From assembly GCA_039105265.1 (NCBI GenBank), contig JAPFFF010000009.1, positions 1,674,001-1,738,000 on the forward strand: 64,000 nucleotides of DNA, in the 5' to 3' direction. The translations under genes were made by a program, and so were the position numbers. Under the pieces are notes generated by a model. It was not told where the DNA came from, searched no databases, and saw nothing but the letters and a program-made list of their open reading frames with translations. This DNA is from Tritrichomonas musculus. Its lineage: Eukaryota > Parabasalia > Tritrichomonadida > Tritrichomonadidae. Shown here one piece after another: positions 9,036-18,729 of the stretch (positions within the stretch are counted from its first letter, which is position 1; every line of letters starts with the position of its first letter).

Positions 9036-11153
9036 ATGAATATAGAAGAACCCAAATGCAAGAGCATTCGTGTTCCATCATCTCTTCGTGAGATTGCAGA
9101 TAATGACCTTTTCTTTTTTGACAAAACTCATGAAGTAATTAAATTAGCAAATATTAATCTTTCTCAAGCATTTATAGCACGCCCTCGCCACTTTGGAAAA
9201 ACCATGACAGCTGATATTTTGTATCATTTATTTTCAGGTAATCGTGATATTTTTGAAAAATTAAATGCAAAATGCTTATCAGAATGGGATTTTTCTCAAA
9301 AGTATACAGTTTTGCTTTTGAACTTAAATATAAATATTATTTCATATGATCACTTCATTCAGACTCTCAAAAATTACCTTTGGTCTATTGCAAATAAATA
9401 TGGCATTAAAATTGATTTAAATGCAAATTTACCGCCAACAGATATTTTGTCAGAAATTCTCAACCATTTAACTGAACAGCGAACCAAAAAAATTGTTGTT
9501 TTAGTCGATGATTTTGATTATTGCCTATTTACTAAGCCGTCGAATACATCATTCAAGCCATATGTTGCCTTGCTAGGTTCATTAGTGAATATTTTTAAAG
9601 CATATAAAGACAACATTCGACTTTTACTATATTTTGGAGTACATTACTTTACCTCAAATACAATTGGTAATTTTTTTTCTGTCCCACCTAATATATCAAC
9701 AGATCCTGAACTTGCCTCTGTTTTCGGATTTACACGAGAAGAAGTGCTTGAACAATTACCAGAACGATTAAATTACTTATTAAAACTATTTCAATCATCA
9801 AGAATACCAAATCCTTTAAAAGAATCAGATGATCGTTTATGCGACAGTACTGGAGATATAGTTGATTATTTATTTTACTATTATGGTGGATTTCGGTTTT
9901 CTCCAAATTCATCAGTTACAGTTCTCAATCCTTTTGAAGTTTTAAACATTTTTCAGAATTATCGTTTTAGCAATTATTGGTTAAAAGGTGTTATTAATAC
10001 AAATTATTTATATACAAGCCCAAACATTCTAAAAAATTTTTGTTCAATTTTTGATGCATTTTTCAATTTTGACAATTTTTTCATAGAATGTTTAGTTCCA
10101 CTTATTAAAGGAGACATGTCTATTTCTCCGTCTGCTGTTAAAAAATATCGATATGTTCTTGATTATGGTTTTCTAACATTTGAAATGGAAAAAAGTAATT
10201 TAGAAGAACCAATGCTTTCAATACCAAATATTTCTCATTTTGAATTTCTCGGAAATATTTTAATTCAAAAATTATCTGAAAAGTATGTTCTCCAACTAAA
10301 ACCTATTCAATATGACAAAATAGACCAAGGGAATATACTCCAAATCATTGATTTGCTCCGTATCATTTTAATCAAACCTCTTTCTCAAGAAAAAAATGAT
10401 GAAAAATCAAATAAAGAAGATTCATCTGCTGCTCCTGAAAAAGATAATCTTCTCTCAAGCTTTCAAACTTGGGAGATAAAAGTTTTTGCTGCTCTTGCAT
10501 CACTTGGAATTCATATTAGTATGAAAATCCCGAAGTCAGATCATTTTTATTACGCAATTTGCGAAACCACACGATGCTCAATTCATCTTTTTGCATCAAC
10601 AAATTGTGAACCAAGCGTTAAACAAATTCTCCCACTTTTAGATCGATACGGAAAAACAATTCCAATTAATCAATGCAAAAGTTTAATTTTTTGTGTTATT
10701 AGTTGCACCACTTTTACACATTCAATGCGATTTGATGCAACTTGGAATAATATTCTAAAGGATGATGAATGGATGCAACTCAATCGAAGAGTTCAACAAT
10801 GCAATCATGATTTTACAAATTTTGATATGAGCAAGTTTAGTAACTTTGAAACTACTATTTTCCGAAATAATGAAGATACAATAAGCCCCCCCAATAATAA
10901 AAAAAATATGATTTCCTTTATTGATGTAATATTTCAAATATTTCTTGAACTCGATAATAAAACAACTGGCAATAAACAAAATTATTATTCACCGGAACAA
11001 ATTACACGCATTGTCGTTAGAGTCTTTTCTAACTCTCAGCCGTTTGATAAGTTACTTAATCAAGTAAAAATCTCCATCCAATATTTATACCAAACAAATA
11101 AATTAAAAGAAATTACATCAGGAGATCGTTTATTATATGGAGTTAAAAAATGA
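9036..11153 (+). CDS. AAA-ATPase-like (PF09820) / DUF1703-type protein
   Basis: The 705-residue frame starts at an ATG. It has the order of motifs of the AAA-ATPase-like family common in bacteria: an FFFDKT motif (residues 26-31, as in YVDKT), a P-loop variant ARPRHFGKTM (48-57), a Walker B-like VVLVDDFD (154-161), FGFTREEV (about residue 230), then YYGGFRF and VLNPFEVLNIF, and a YWLKG motif. In bacterial relatives a PD-(D/E)XK nuclease (DUF1703) follows; here the C-terminal third (about residues 460-705) does not show a clear nuclease core, so it is diverged or replaced. The usual Walker B Glu is Asp159. Function in eukaryotes is unknown; in bacteria the family is often mobile. Lateral acquisition is likely. 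The gene stands alone beside transposon remains. Confidence 0.8.
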   Translation: MNIEEPKCKSIRVPSSLREIADNDLFFFDKTHEVIKLANINLSQAFIARPRHFGKTMTADILYHLFSGNRDIFEKLNAKCLSEWDFSQKYTVLLLNLNINIISYDHFIQTLKNYLWSIANKYGIKIDLNANLPPTDILSEILNHLTEQRTKKIVVLVDDFDYCLFTKPSNTSFKPYVALLGSLVNIFKAYKDNIRLLLYFGVHYFTSNTIGNFFSVPPNISTDPELASVFGFTREEVLEQLPERLNYLLKLFQSSRIPNPLKESDDRLCDSTGDIVDYLFYYYGGFRFSPNSSVTVLNPFEVLNIFQNYRFSNYWLKGVINTNYLYTSPNILKNFCSIFDAFFNFDNFFIECLVPLIKGDMSISPSAVKKYRYVLDYGFLTFEMEKSNLEEPMLSIPNISHFEFLGNILIQKLSEKYVLQLKPIQYDKIDQGNILQIIDLLRIILIKPLSQEKNDEKSNKEDSSAAPEKDNLLSSFQTWEIKVFAALASLGIHISMKIPKSDHFYYAICETTRCSIHLFASTNCEPSVKQILPLLDRYGKTIPINQCKSLIFCVISCTTFTHSMRFDATWNNILKDDEWMQLNRRVQQCNHDFTNFDMSKFSNFETTIFRNNEDTISPPNNKKNMISFIDVIFQIFLELDNKTTGNKQNYYSPEQITRIVVRVFSNSQPFDKLLNQVKISIQYLYQTNKLKEITSGDRLLYGVKK

Positions 11154-12531
11154 AATCTATACAAAAAGGTTCTTGTTATCAATTCATCAATTTTTTTTCC
11201 ATTTTATGCTTTTTCCAAAATTCCAAAAAGAAATAATCTTTTTTTTAGTTATTAGGTGCTGTTTTGTTAAACTATATTATGCATACACTTGTTATTTAAA
11301 TTTTCATTTCATAATTTTATTATATATATTATCTTTTAGTTTTTTATGAAAAGCAAAAATTACATATGAAATTAATTATACCTTTGTAGAAAGCAGTGGT
11401 AATATGCTTTATTATGATATACCCCAAAATTATTATTTGAAAATAATAAACATTTTATAATAAAAATTAATGATCTGCTAAATAGTCATAGAGATTCTAA
11501 CAATTATTACCATAATTGAGTTTACTGAAAATAAATTAAATGAATATGATAAATCAATATTTTGGATCAATAGCCTCTATTTAGCTATATTAATATATAG
11601 AAACGAGCCATAAAAAGAAAAAACCAACTGTATGCTCAAAAAAACCAACGTAAAATTTTAATTATCAAATTAATACTGATAATAATTCTTTTATAAATAT
11701 CATTTTTAATATAGAATTTCTTGTTTTTAAAATCTTATGAATCATAACTTATGATTCTTTCCGTTTTCAAATTATGCATATTAATATGGATGACTTCAAA
11801 AACTTTTTAAATAAACAAATCAAAAAATTCAATACCAAATTAAATAACACATCACCTTTTGAGCAACAAATTCTTGAGTGTTTTAGTGATTACTCAATCA
11901 AAAATTGTAATCCATCATCCCATAATTTGAAAAGAGACACATCAATAATTGCAATCATAAATATCAATATTATAGAAATTGTCTATTGAGCCTTTTTTGA
12001 ATGTTTTTTTTTTTTATCAATGTTACATGCAGTTTTTTATATAATTGGATAGAAATATATGAAAACTAAATCATTATTTGATTAATTAAAATTATATTTT
12101 TGTTGCTCATTTAAACAATGGGTAAAAAAGCTCATAGGATAAACAAACCAAATACTCTTGAAAAATTTGTGCTAGCCTCATATTTGAGAAATAATTTGTG
12201 AACAAACCAAATAATCATATTCCTAGGTTTATAAACCTTCTTATTTCAACTAAGAATACACAATTATTTCAGTTTCAACACATTTTTATATTGATAAATT
12301 GTATATAGTTACTTTTTTATCATTTTTAAATGTTAACAATTTCCATAAATAATATGTTATGACATATTATTTTTTTAAATTTTCTTTTTCGATAAAGGAC
12401 ATATAATTAACTTTAATTTTTGCTTCTTAAAAATATATAGGATAATAATTAATCTTTTTATAAATTGAAAATATAGGAATGGAAGATTTTACGGTTTTTA
12501 CGGTTTTGGTCTGACCCTTTTGTTGGTAATC
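11154..12531. other. AT-rich intergenic stretch with one weak short frame
   Basis: A 71-codon frame at 11774-11989 (+) begins MHINMDDFKNFLNKQ and is slightly less AT-rich than its surroundings, but it has no recognisable domain and could be a gene remnant. Nothing else is supported. The last 60 bases before the P1 gene contain the repeated TTTTACGGTTTTTACGG. Confidence 0.4.
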
Positions 12532-12855
12532 ATGGCGTCTCCAGAACTAGCCGTTGTTTACGCTGCACTTATCTTGAACGATGATGGAATTGAAATCACT
12601 TCCGACAAGCTCAATAATATTCTTAACGCAGCCAATGTCAAAGTCGAATCATATTGGGTCGATCTTTTCTCAGAATATTTCAAAAACCACGATGTATCAG
12701 AACTTGTTAAGGGCACATGCTTAGGCGGTGCAGCTCCAGCAGCTGGTGGCGCAGCTCCAGCAGCAGGAGAAGCTGCAACAGAAGAGAAGAAGGAAGAAAA
12801 GAAAGAAGAAGAAGAAGTCGAAATGGCTGGTGGATTTGATGATCTTTTCGGTTAA
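12532..12855 (+). CDS. RPLP1: 60S acidic ribosomal protein P1
   Basis: Stalk protein of the large ribosomal subunit, which recruits elongation factors to the GTPase centre. The 107-residue protein starts MASPELAVVYAALIL, the usual P1 beginning, so I chose the ATG at 12532; the upstream in-frame codons from 12520 begin with TTG. Helical N-terminal dimerisation region (1-60), Ala/Gly/Pro hinge (64-82), then a Lys/Glu-rich acidic tail. The tail ends GGFDDLFG rather than the common eukaryotic MGFGLFD, closer to the short archaeal-type LFG ending. The length is normal for P1. Confidence 0.93.
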   Translation: MASPELAVVYAALILNDDGIEITSDKLNNILNAANVKVESYWVDLFSEYFKNHDVSELVKGTCLGGAAPAAGGAAPAAGEAATEEKKEEKKEEEEVEMAGGFDDLFG

Positions 12856-13268
12856 GTAATACAGCATGAACAATTTAATTAAAAGTAATTCCTTATAATA
12901 ATTTATTATAATATTTTTTTGAAAACTTATATCATATTTGACCTTTTATTTAATCATCATTTTTTTCTTATTTCCTTTGTAAACATCAAGCATTATAAAA
13001 AAAAAACGAACAAAATAGGAATCCATATTTTTTTCAATACCAGTTGGTCAAAAAGTTCACAAAATTTTTGCCAATTAAATCAAAATTTCTCCATTTAATT
13101 ATAATCATAGGAATAAATATATTCTTTTGGATAAATCATTTAGCTATCATAAAATTTCTGTTTTATATGATTATTTAAAATATTGAATATCTCTGGCCAT
13201 GTCACTTTTGTAAGTTTTTGATGGATAAACCGTTTACTATTGAAAGTTCTTGCCACAAATAATTATCG
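12856..13268. other. Intergenic spacer
   Basis: AT-rich spacer between P1 and the helicase gene. It contains GGTCAAAAAGTT at 13046-13057, a motif that recurs upstream of several genes here. No gene seen. Confidence 0.5.
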
Positions 13269-14543
13269 ATGGCTGATCCTATCGAAGCTGAACTTCTCAA
13301 CTACGAAGAAGTTGATGACGCCCCTCAACATGATATTAAATCCGACAAAAAAAGTAAAATTGGTAAAGGATATGTTGCTATCCACTCTCATGGATTTCGA
13401 GATTTCTTATTAAATCCAGAAATTGTTAATGCTCTTAAGGATAATGCTTTTGAACATCCATCAGAAGTTCAACAAAAATGCATTCCATACGCTCTTTTAG
13501 GTAACGATATCATTTGCCAAGGTCAATCAGGTATGGGTAAAACAGCTGTCTTTGTTATATCAGTTCTTCAACAAATTGATCCTGTTGAAGGCGAGATTTC
13601 ATGCTTAGTTATTGCTCTCACAAGAGAGCTCACCTATCAGATAGGTGAAGAATTTAATCGTTTCTCTAAATATATGAAAAATGTTTCTACTGTTGTCTTA
13701 TATGGAGGAATCAGTCCACAAACACAAAAAGATGTGTTAAGGGAAAAGAAACCTAACATTATCGTTGCATCACCAGGTCGTTGCTTAGATTTCATTCGAG
13801 GAAAGCGCCCAGTTCTTGATGTTTCTAAAGTCAGATTCTTTATCATTGATGAAGCAGACAAAGTTCTTGATAGTGATAACATGAAAAGACAAGTTACAGA
13901 AATTTATAACGCACTTCCACCAAACAAACAGACAATGCTTTTCACAGCAACAATGCCAGAAAAGATGATGGATGTTTGCCGAAAATTCACGAAGCAGCCC
14001 AAAGAAATTTTACTTGATGCAAATCAGAAATTAACTCTTCACGGTCTTCAACAATACTATTGCGTACTTGAGCCCAAAGAAAAGAATAGGAAGTTAGTTT
14101 ATATTCTTGATAACTTCAAATTTAACCAAGTTGTTATCTTTGTTTCCGAGAAAAGCAGAGCTAAAGTCTTGGACCAAATTCTTAATGAAGCCGGATTCCC
14201 ATCAATTGCAATTCATTCAAACATGCCTCAATTAGATCGTATCAAGGGTCTTTGCCTATTCAAGAACTTCCAAAAGAAAATTCTTATCTCAACTGATCTT
14301 TTCGCTCGTGGTATTGATGTTGAACGTGTTAATATTGTTATCAACTACGACATGCCTAAATCTGCTGACACTTACCTCCATCGTGTTGGACGTGCTGGAC
14401 GTTTTGGAACCAAAGGTCTTTCAGTTTCTTTCATTTCCTCTGAAGAAGATAAAGCAATGCTTGATGAAATTCAAAAACGATTTGTTGTTGAAATCCCAGT
14501 TCTTCCAGACAAAGTTGACTCAGGAACATATATGAATGCGTAA
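13269..14543 (+). CDS. DDX39B: DEAD-box RNA helicase, UAP56/Sub2/DDX39 type
   Basis: ATP-dependent RNA helicase of the splicing and mRNA-export (TREX) pathway, nuclear. The 424-residue frame matches UAP56 across its length. Motifs: Q-motif region FEHPSEVQQ (61-69), Walker A GQSGMGKT (85-92), TRELTYQ (118-124), ASPGR (167-171), DEAD (194-197), TAT (226-228), then LTLHGLQQYY, KNRKL, FNQVVIFV, and the C-terminal RGIDVERVNIVINYDMP and HRVGRAGRFGTKG. Two departures from standard UAP56: the box reads DEAD, not the DECD typical of the subfamily, and motif III reads TAT, not SAT. The C-terminal linkers and the ELP-like end favour UAP56 over eIF4A. Confidence 0.93.
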   Translation: MADPIEAELLNYEEVDDAPQHDIKSDKKSKIGKGYVAIHSHGFRDFLLNPEIVNALKDNAFEHPSEVQQKCIPYALLGNDIICQGQSGMGKTAVFVISVLQQIDPVEGEISCLVIALTRELTYQIGEEFNRFSKYMKNVSTVVLYGGISPQTQKDVLREKKPNIIVASPGRCLDFIRGKRPVLDVSKVRFFIIDEADKVLDSDNMKRQVTEIYNALPPNKQTMLFTATMPEKMMDVCRKFTKQPKEILLDANQKLTLHGLQQYYCVLEPKEKNRKLVYILDNFKFNQVVIFVSEKSRAKVLDQILNEAGFPSIAIHSNMPQLDRIKGLCLFKNFQKKILISTDLFARGIDVERVNIVINYDMPKSADTYLHRVGRAGRFGTKGLSVSFISSEEDKAMLDEIQKRFVVEIPVLPDKVDSGTYMNA

Positions 14544-15065
14544 AAAGTTCTCAAAGTTATAATAAATTTATTCATTTTTAAACAATTATTTACATTGAAT
14601 ATTCAAAGAAGACTTAATAATGACGACGTGCAAAAAAACACAAATTCAATCAAGCTTCAAGCTCCTAATCACTTTCAAAAGAAGGCACGTTGCCTTTTTA
14701 CATGTTTTAGCATGCGTCCATTTTTTAGATCAATTTTATTATATGTTATATAATAGTATTTAAATTTTGTGTTAGAATGATTTTTATTTCACCAAATTTC
14801 ACGGTAATTATCATGTAATGTTATTATTAATTTTTTTAAATAATATATTAGTTGATATTAAATGTTTTGCATGTTTGGTAATTTTTATTAATACATATAT
14901 ATACTATTAAGGGAATGATCTGGGTTAAATTTTTATTTTTTTAAATGTACTTTTTTTTGTAAATCATAAGATTAATACAATATGGCAGATGCCAATGATT
15001 ACAATATAACACTAATTCCATTTCTCCAATAAAAACATGATCAACAATTGATTTCCCTAATTCAA
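14544..15065. other. Intergenic spacer with a small hairpin
   Basis: A compact hairpin, AAGGCA-CGT-TGCCTT, lies at 14692-14706 and is followed by T residues, about 150 bp past the helicase stop. It could be a 3' processing or termination signal or chance. Otherwise AT-rich with no gene seen. Confidence 0.4.
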
Positions 15066-15182
15066 TCATTTTGTTAATACGTTAAAACGTTCTTGTTCCC
15101 ATGCAACACGGACAAGGCAATAAACAATTGCTAAAACAACAATTACTTCAAATACGATTAAGTCTCTTTGAGCAGGTCTCAT
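15066..15182 (-). CDS. Putative 38-residue single-pass membrane protein
   Basis: A short minus-strand frame with an ATG at 15180-15182 and TGA at 15066-15068. The product starts MRPAQRDLIVFEV, has one hydrophobic span (about residues 8-25, LIVFEVIVVLAIVYCLVR), and ends in a polar tail WEQERFNVLTK. The segment is clearly GC-richer than the spacers on both sides and uses the same codons as neighbouring genes. The motif GGTCAAAAAGTT lies about 40 bp upstream on the coding strand. Size and layout resemble tiny membrane-complex subunits such as OST4, but I cannot align it to one. No function is assigned. Confidence 0.5.
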   Translation of the reverse strand: MRPAQRDLIVFEVIVVLAIVYCLVRVAWEQERFNVLTK

Positions 15183-16276
15183 GTTAACTTACCAAATATT
15201 TAAATTAGTAAACTGAAAGAAACTTTTTGACCTAATAATAGGCGAAATTATTCATTAATGTTAAATTTTAACCATTCATCATCGAAAAACATTTAAATAC
15301 TTTTTTTTTTTTTCATATAAATGATTCAAATAAAAGGTCGTACAACTGAATTTTAACAGTAAAACTCAATGATTGGTTTGTTTAAACTAATTATATTTTA
15401 TTATAATAATAATAATCAGTTTTATAAATATTTGCATCGTACTAAATTCAAATTAAAATAAAAACTAAAAGGATATAAGTATATATTAAATTTTCTTCAG
15501 AAAATAAATTTGAGTATTTTATCTCAATTTATTATTTTTGATAAGAATTTTATAACACTTTATAAAAATTTAGAATAGTGATAACTTTTTATATAATTTA
15601 TTCTAATCATTAATTCTTTTGATATCTTTTTATATGCTTTTAAAACATTAAGTGTTATATAAAAATAGTTATTATTATTGAAAAAAAAATTCATTTTATA
15701 GCTAAAAATGCAGGAAAATTGAATTTGTTGAATTATTAAATGATGATTTTAAAAAAATTGGACGTTACAGGAGCCAAATGAAGAATACAATTTTATTTAT
15801 ATGCATTTACTTTCTAATATATTTGAATTTCATTCCTAATCAAATGTCAGTTTTTTCTAAAAATGAAGATTTAGTTGATTGGTTTCATAAATATAAAAAG
15901 TTTAATATTTCAATTACTGAAGGATTTCGTCAAAAAGTAAAATATTATTTGTATAACACATAGTATACCCATTCAAATGACATCTATATTTTTTAAATGA
16001 TGCAAATATATAAGAAATCGATATATATTGAATTTTAATTAAAGTCTTTATTTCAACCATTACATTTTATAATATTGGATATAAGATATATAAATTATAT
16101 ATTATAATTATTAAATAAATTATTTATTAAGATAAATATAAATTTATTTAATTTTATTTTTTATTCAATTTAGTTGTAAGACCTTTTTCAAATATTATTT
16201 TTTTAATTCAAATTTTTTAAACGTTTTTTTACAAAAAAAATTTTAATAAACGAATAATTTTTGTTAAGATCCCCAA
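15183..16276. other. Intergenic stretch with one doubtful short frame
   Basis: A frame at 15778-15963 (+) encodes 61 residues starting MKNTILFICIYFLIY, with a hydrophobic start and a polar end (DWFHKYKKFNIS). The same frame is open upstream to about 15706 without an ATG, so it may be a gene remnant. The rest is AT-rich and empty. The 60 bases before calmodulin contain AAACGTTTTTTTA. Confidence 0.35.
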
Positions 16277-16732
16277 ATGGCTGAAGATTTAAATTTAACA
16301 CCAGAACAGATTGCAGAATTTCGTGAAGCTTTCAACATTTTCGACAAAGATGGCGATGGAAGAATTACAGCAAAAGAACTTGGTACAGTTATGAGGTCTT
16401 TAGGACAAAATCCATCAGAAGCAGAACTCCAAGATATGGTTAACGAAGTCGATCTTGATGGTAACGGAACTATAGAATTTGATGAGTTTCTCTATATGAT
16501 GAGCCGCCAAATGCGTGAAGGAGATACTGAAGAAGAAATTATTGATGCATTTCGTGTTTTTGATAAAGATGGAGATGGAAAAATTACAGCAGCAGAATTA
16601 ACTCACATCATGAAAAATCTTGGCGAGCCACTTACTCAAGAAGAAGTTGACGAAATGATAGCTCAAGCAGATACAAATAAAGATGGTATTATTGATTACA
16701 AAGAATTTGTTCACCTTATGCTTTCATCCTAA
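16277..16732 (+). CDS. CALM: Calmodulin
   Basis: Ubiquitous Ca2+ sensor of the cytosol and flagella. The 151-residue protein has four intact EF-hand loops: [36 protein letters not shown] and [12 protein letters not shown], each with acidic positions 1, 3 and 12 or equivalents. The linker region MREGDTEEE is near-canonical. It carries two or three extra residues at the termini compared with vertebrate calmodulin (149 with Met). The ATG at 16277 gives the expected [15 protein letters not shown] start. There is no sign of decay; very high confidence. Confidence 0.98.
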   Translation: MAEDLNLTPEQIAEFREAFNIFDKDGDGRITAKELGTVMRSLGQNPSEAELQDMVNEVDLDGNGTIEFDEFLYMMSRQMREGDTEEEIIDAFRVFDKDGDGKITAAELTHIMKNLGEPLTQEEVDEMIAQADTNKDGIIDYKEFVHLMLSS

Positions 16733-17101
16733 AAATTACATTTTTATTAAGTCCAATAATTGATTTTATCGTCATTATTTTGTTTTTTATAATATATATA
16801 CTCAATGACTTATAATTATATATTCATTTCAAAACCAAAGATTTGATAATAATATTAAACTTGTGTATTAATACCATATCAATTATGATTTAGTTGAATA
16901 TTGCAAAATCAAAAAGAACATTAAAATTTCAAAGATCAGAAAAGCCCTAAAATGAAGATAACTTTTTACTCTATATAAATTTAATTTTTTTAATAGCCCA
17001 ATACGAATTAAAAATATATCAAAAAGTATGATTGCAATTATTAATTTATAACAACTTTTATGTGAAATAACGCTTGCTTTAAATAATAATCTATTATTTT
17101 A
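16733..17101. other. Spacer between convergent genes
   Basis: AT-rich stretch between calmodulin and CDC50, whose 3' ends face each other. It presumably holds both 3' UTRs and polyadenylation signals. No gene seen. Confidence 0.5.
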
Positions 17102-18064
17102 CTAATATTCACCCATTTTTCTGGGGATGGTAAGCTCAGTAATGAGTAGGATGATAGAGTAAAGACAGCATATAGATCCACATACGATATATATAATACC
17201 AAGATAAATATTGTGAGTTCCAAGAGTTGTAACTTTTGCAATTACGAAATATTTACCTCCTTTGAAAGAAGTAGTTGGATATCTGTTTTGAACCGTTACA
17301 GTATATTTCCCTTGCTCAAGAGTACAGCCATCACACTTCGCATAGGTTTTTACAATAGTAGGTAATGCTGCTTGCCTCATCCAAACAATAAAATGCTCGT
17401 TGGTACCAGCCCCAGGAAATATATTTTGATCAGACAAGTCTTGGAGCCATTTATTACCAGTCTGATATTTATCAGAAAGTGGCTTGAATAAGTCATCTAT
17501 TTCTGATTGATAAGCAATTCCTTCTTCAGTAAAAGGAGGAACATTATTTCCAGATAATCTGAAAGAGTCATTAAAAACTGATAAAGCAAATATTCCACAT
17601 GGCAAAGTCCAAGTTTCTGGGTTGCTTGAATCATCCTCAGATCTATATGGTTTACAATTTGACATTTCTTTATAGTTCTGATATTCCCCTTTTAATTGCG
17701 AGTCATCCCTAGAAAATCCATATCTTCGCTGGTTTTGATAAAATTTCGTTAATTCATATCGAATTTCAAGGTCTCCCTTAATCTGGTTTTCAACATTGAT
17801 TTCGAAAGTGCATTGCCTATTGATTTCAGTACATTTATCATCATAACGATATCGAATTTCATTATAATCATTCTGAAGAAAGTAAAAAATGAGCCCAAGA
17901 GCAAGAAGAACTGCTCCAACAATTAAAAGAACGAGTATGGCCACAACAGTTGTAAGAACAGGACGCCATCCTTTTAGTCTCTGCTGTGTAAACCTATAAT
18001 GATGGAGAGGTTTATGTATGGGCTCTATGTTAACATCAGAAGCATTTTGCGATTGTTGACTCAT
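17102..18064 (-). CDS. CDC50/LEM3 family protein (P4-ATPase beta subunit)
   Basis: Accessory subunit needed for folding and export of phospholipid flippases. The 320-residue protein has a cytosolic N-terminus with RFTQQRLKGWRPVLT (residues 24-38), matching the family's QQRL-x-W-x-P motif, then a first membrane span (about 40-68), a large luminal domain with several Cys (C78, C85 and two pairs further on) and predicted N-glycosylation sites, and a second span (about 288-310) preceded by YLGIIYIVCG. It ends TIPRKMGEY, close to the family's PRKLGD tail. Length is normal. The partner flippase is not in the window. Confidence 0.93.
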   Translation of the reverse strand: MSQQSQNASDVNIEPIHKPLHHYRFTQQRLKGWRPVLTTVVAILVLLIVGAVLLALGLIFYFLQNDYNEIRYRYDDKCTEINRQCTFEINVENQIKGDLEIRYELTKFYQNQRRYGFSRDDSQLKGEYQNYKEMSNCKPYRSEDDSSNPETWTLPCGIFALSVFNDSFRLSGNNVPPFTEEGIAYQSEIDDLFKPLSDKYQTGNKWLQDLSDQNIFPGAGTNEHFIVWMRQAALPTIVKTYAKCDGCTLEQGKYTVTVQNRYPTTSFKGGKYFVIAKVTTLGTHNIYLGIIYIVCGSICCLYSIILLITELTIPRKMGEY

Positions 18065-18729
18065 TTGAAAATATTGATTTTTGAAAAAACATTTCTGAAA
18101 AAAATTGAATTATATTATATTTTATATCCTTTTAAAAATGAAAACTTTTTGATAAAATAATGACCTTAAATCTCAGAAATCAGAAAAGTTCTGAATTTTA
18201 TGAATCCTTAATTTCCAACTTTATTAGAATCAAATTCATATAATGATTATGAAATCAAAAATTTGTATTATAAAAATATTTTATAATAAAGTTATGTTAT
18301 AACATTTCAAAAAGTTATGTATCAAAATCGTTTTTTAGAAAAATCATATCGGACAGCCCAGAATATCCACAGCTAAAAAGATATTCCATAACTCTTACTA
18401 CTAACCATGCCACCAAAATCCAGAAAAATTTAGGGATGCTCAAATCGAAATTCTCCAAGATATTGAATAATAATTAATAAGTTTAGATTTATTCATTTTT
18501 TATATTATTTTAGTTTCTTTTATTGAAACATCATCAACAGTATTTGCATGTTTGGCCACCGTTGCATATATTGGAAGAATTGCGATTTCTAAAAAATTGA
18601 TTTTAACAATTTTGTACATGATCTATTTTCAAAGGATTATATTCAAAAAGTTTTACATAGTTTTTTGAATGCATTTATTTGGTCGACCAAAAAACATCAT
18701 TTGAAAAGGTCACATCGTAGCGAACAAAA
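18065..18729. other. Divergent intergenic region with a possible coding remnant
   Basis: Lies between the starts of CDC50 (minus) and the Hsp70-like gene (plus), so it holds two promoters. TCAAAAAGTT occurs at 18143-18152 (complement), 18307-18316 and 18643-18652. Between about 18480 and 18668 one frame is open without an ATG; its middle part (about 18516-18590) is much GC-richer than the rest and reads SFIETSSTVFACLATVAY. This could be the remnant or an exon of a lost small membrane protein. Confidence 0.4.

Noticed and set aside
11774-11989. 71-codon frame
   Set aside because: No domain, weak composition signal and no neighbour support; mentioned within the intergenic entry.
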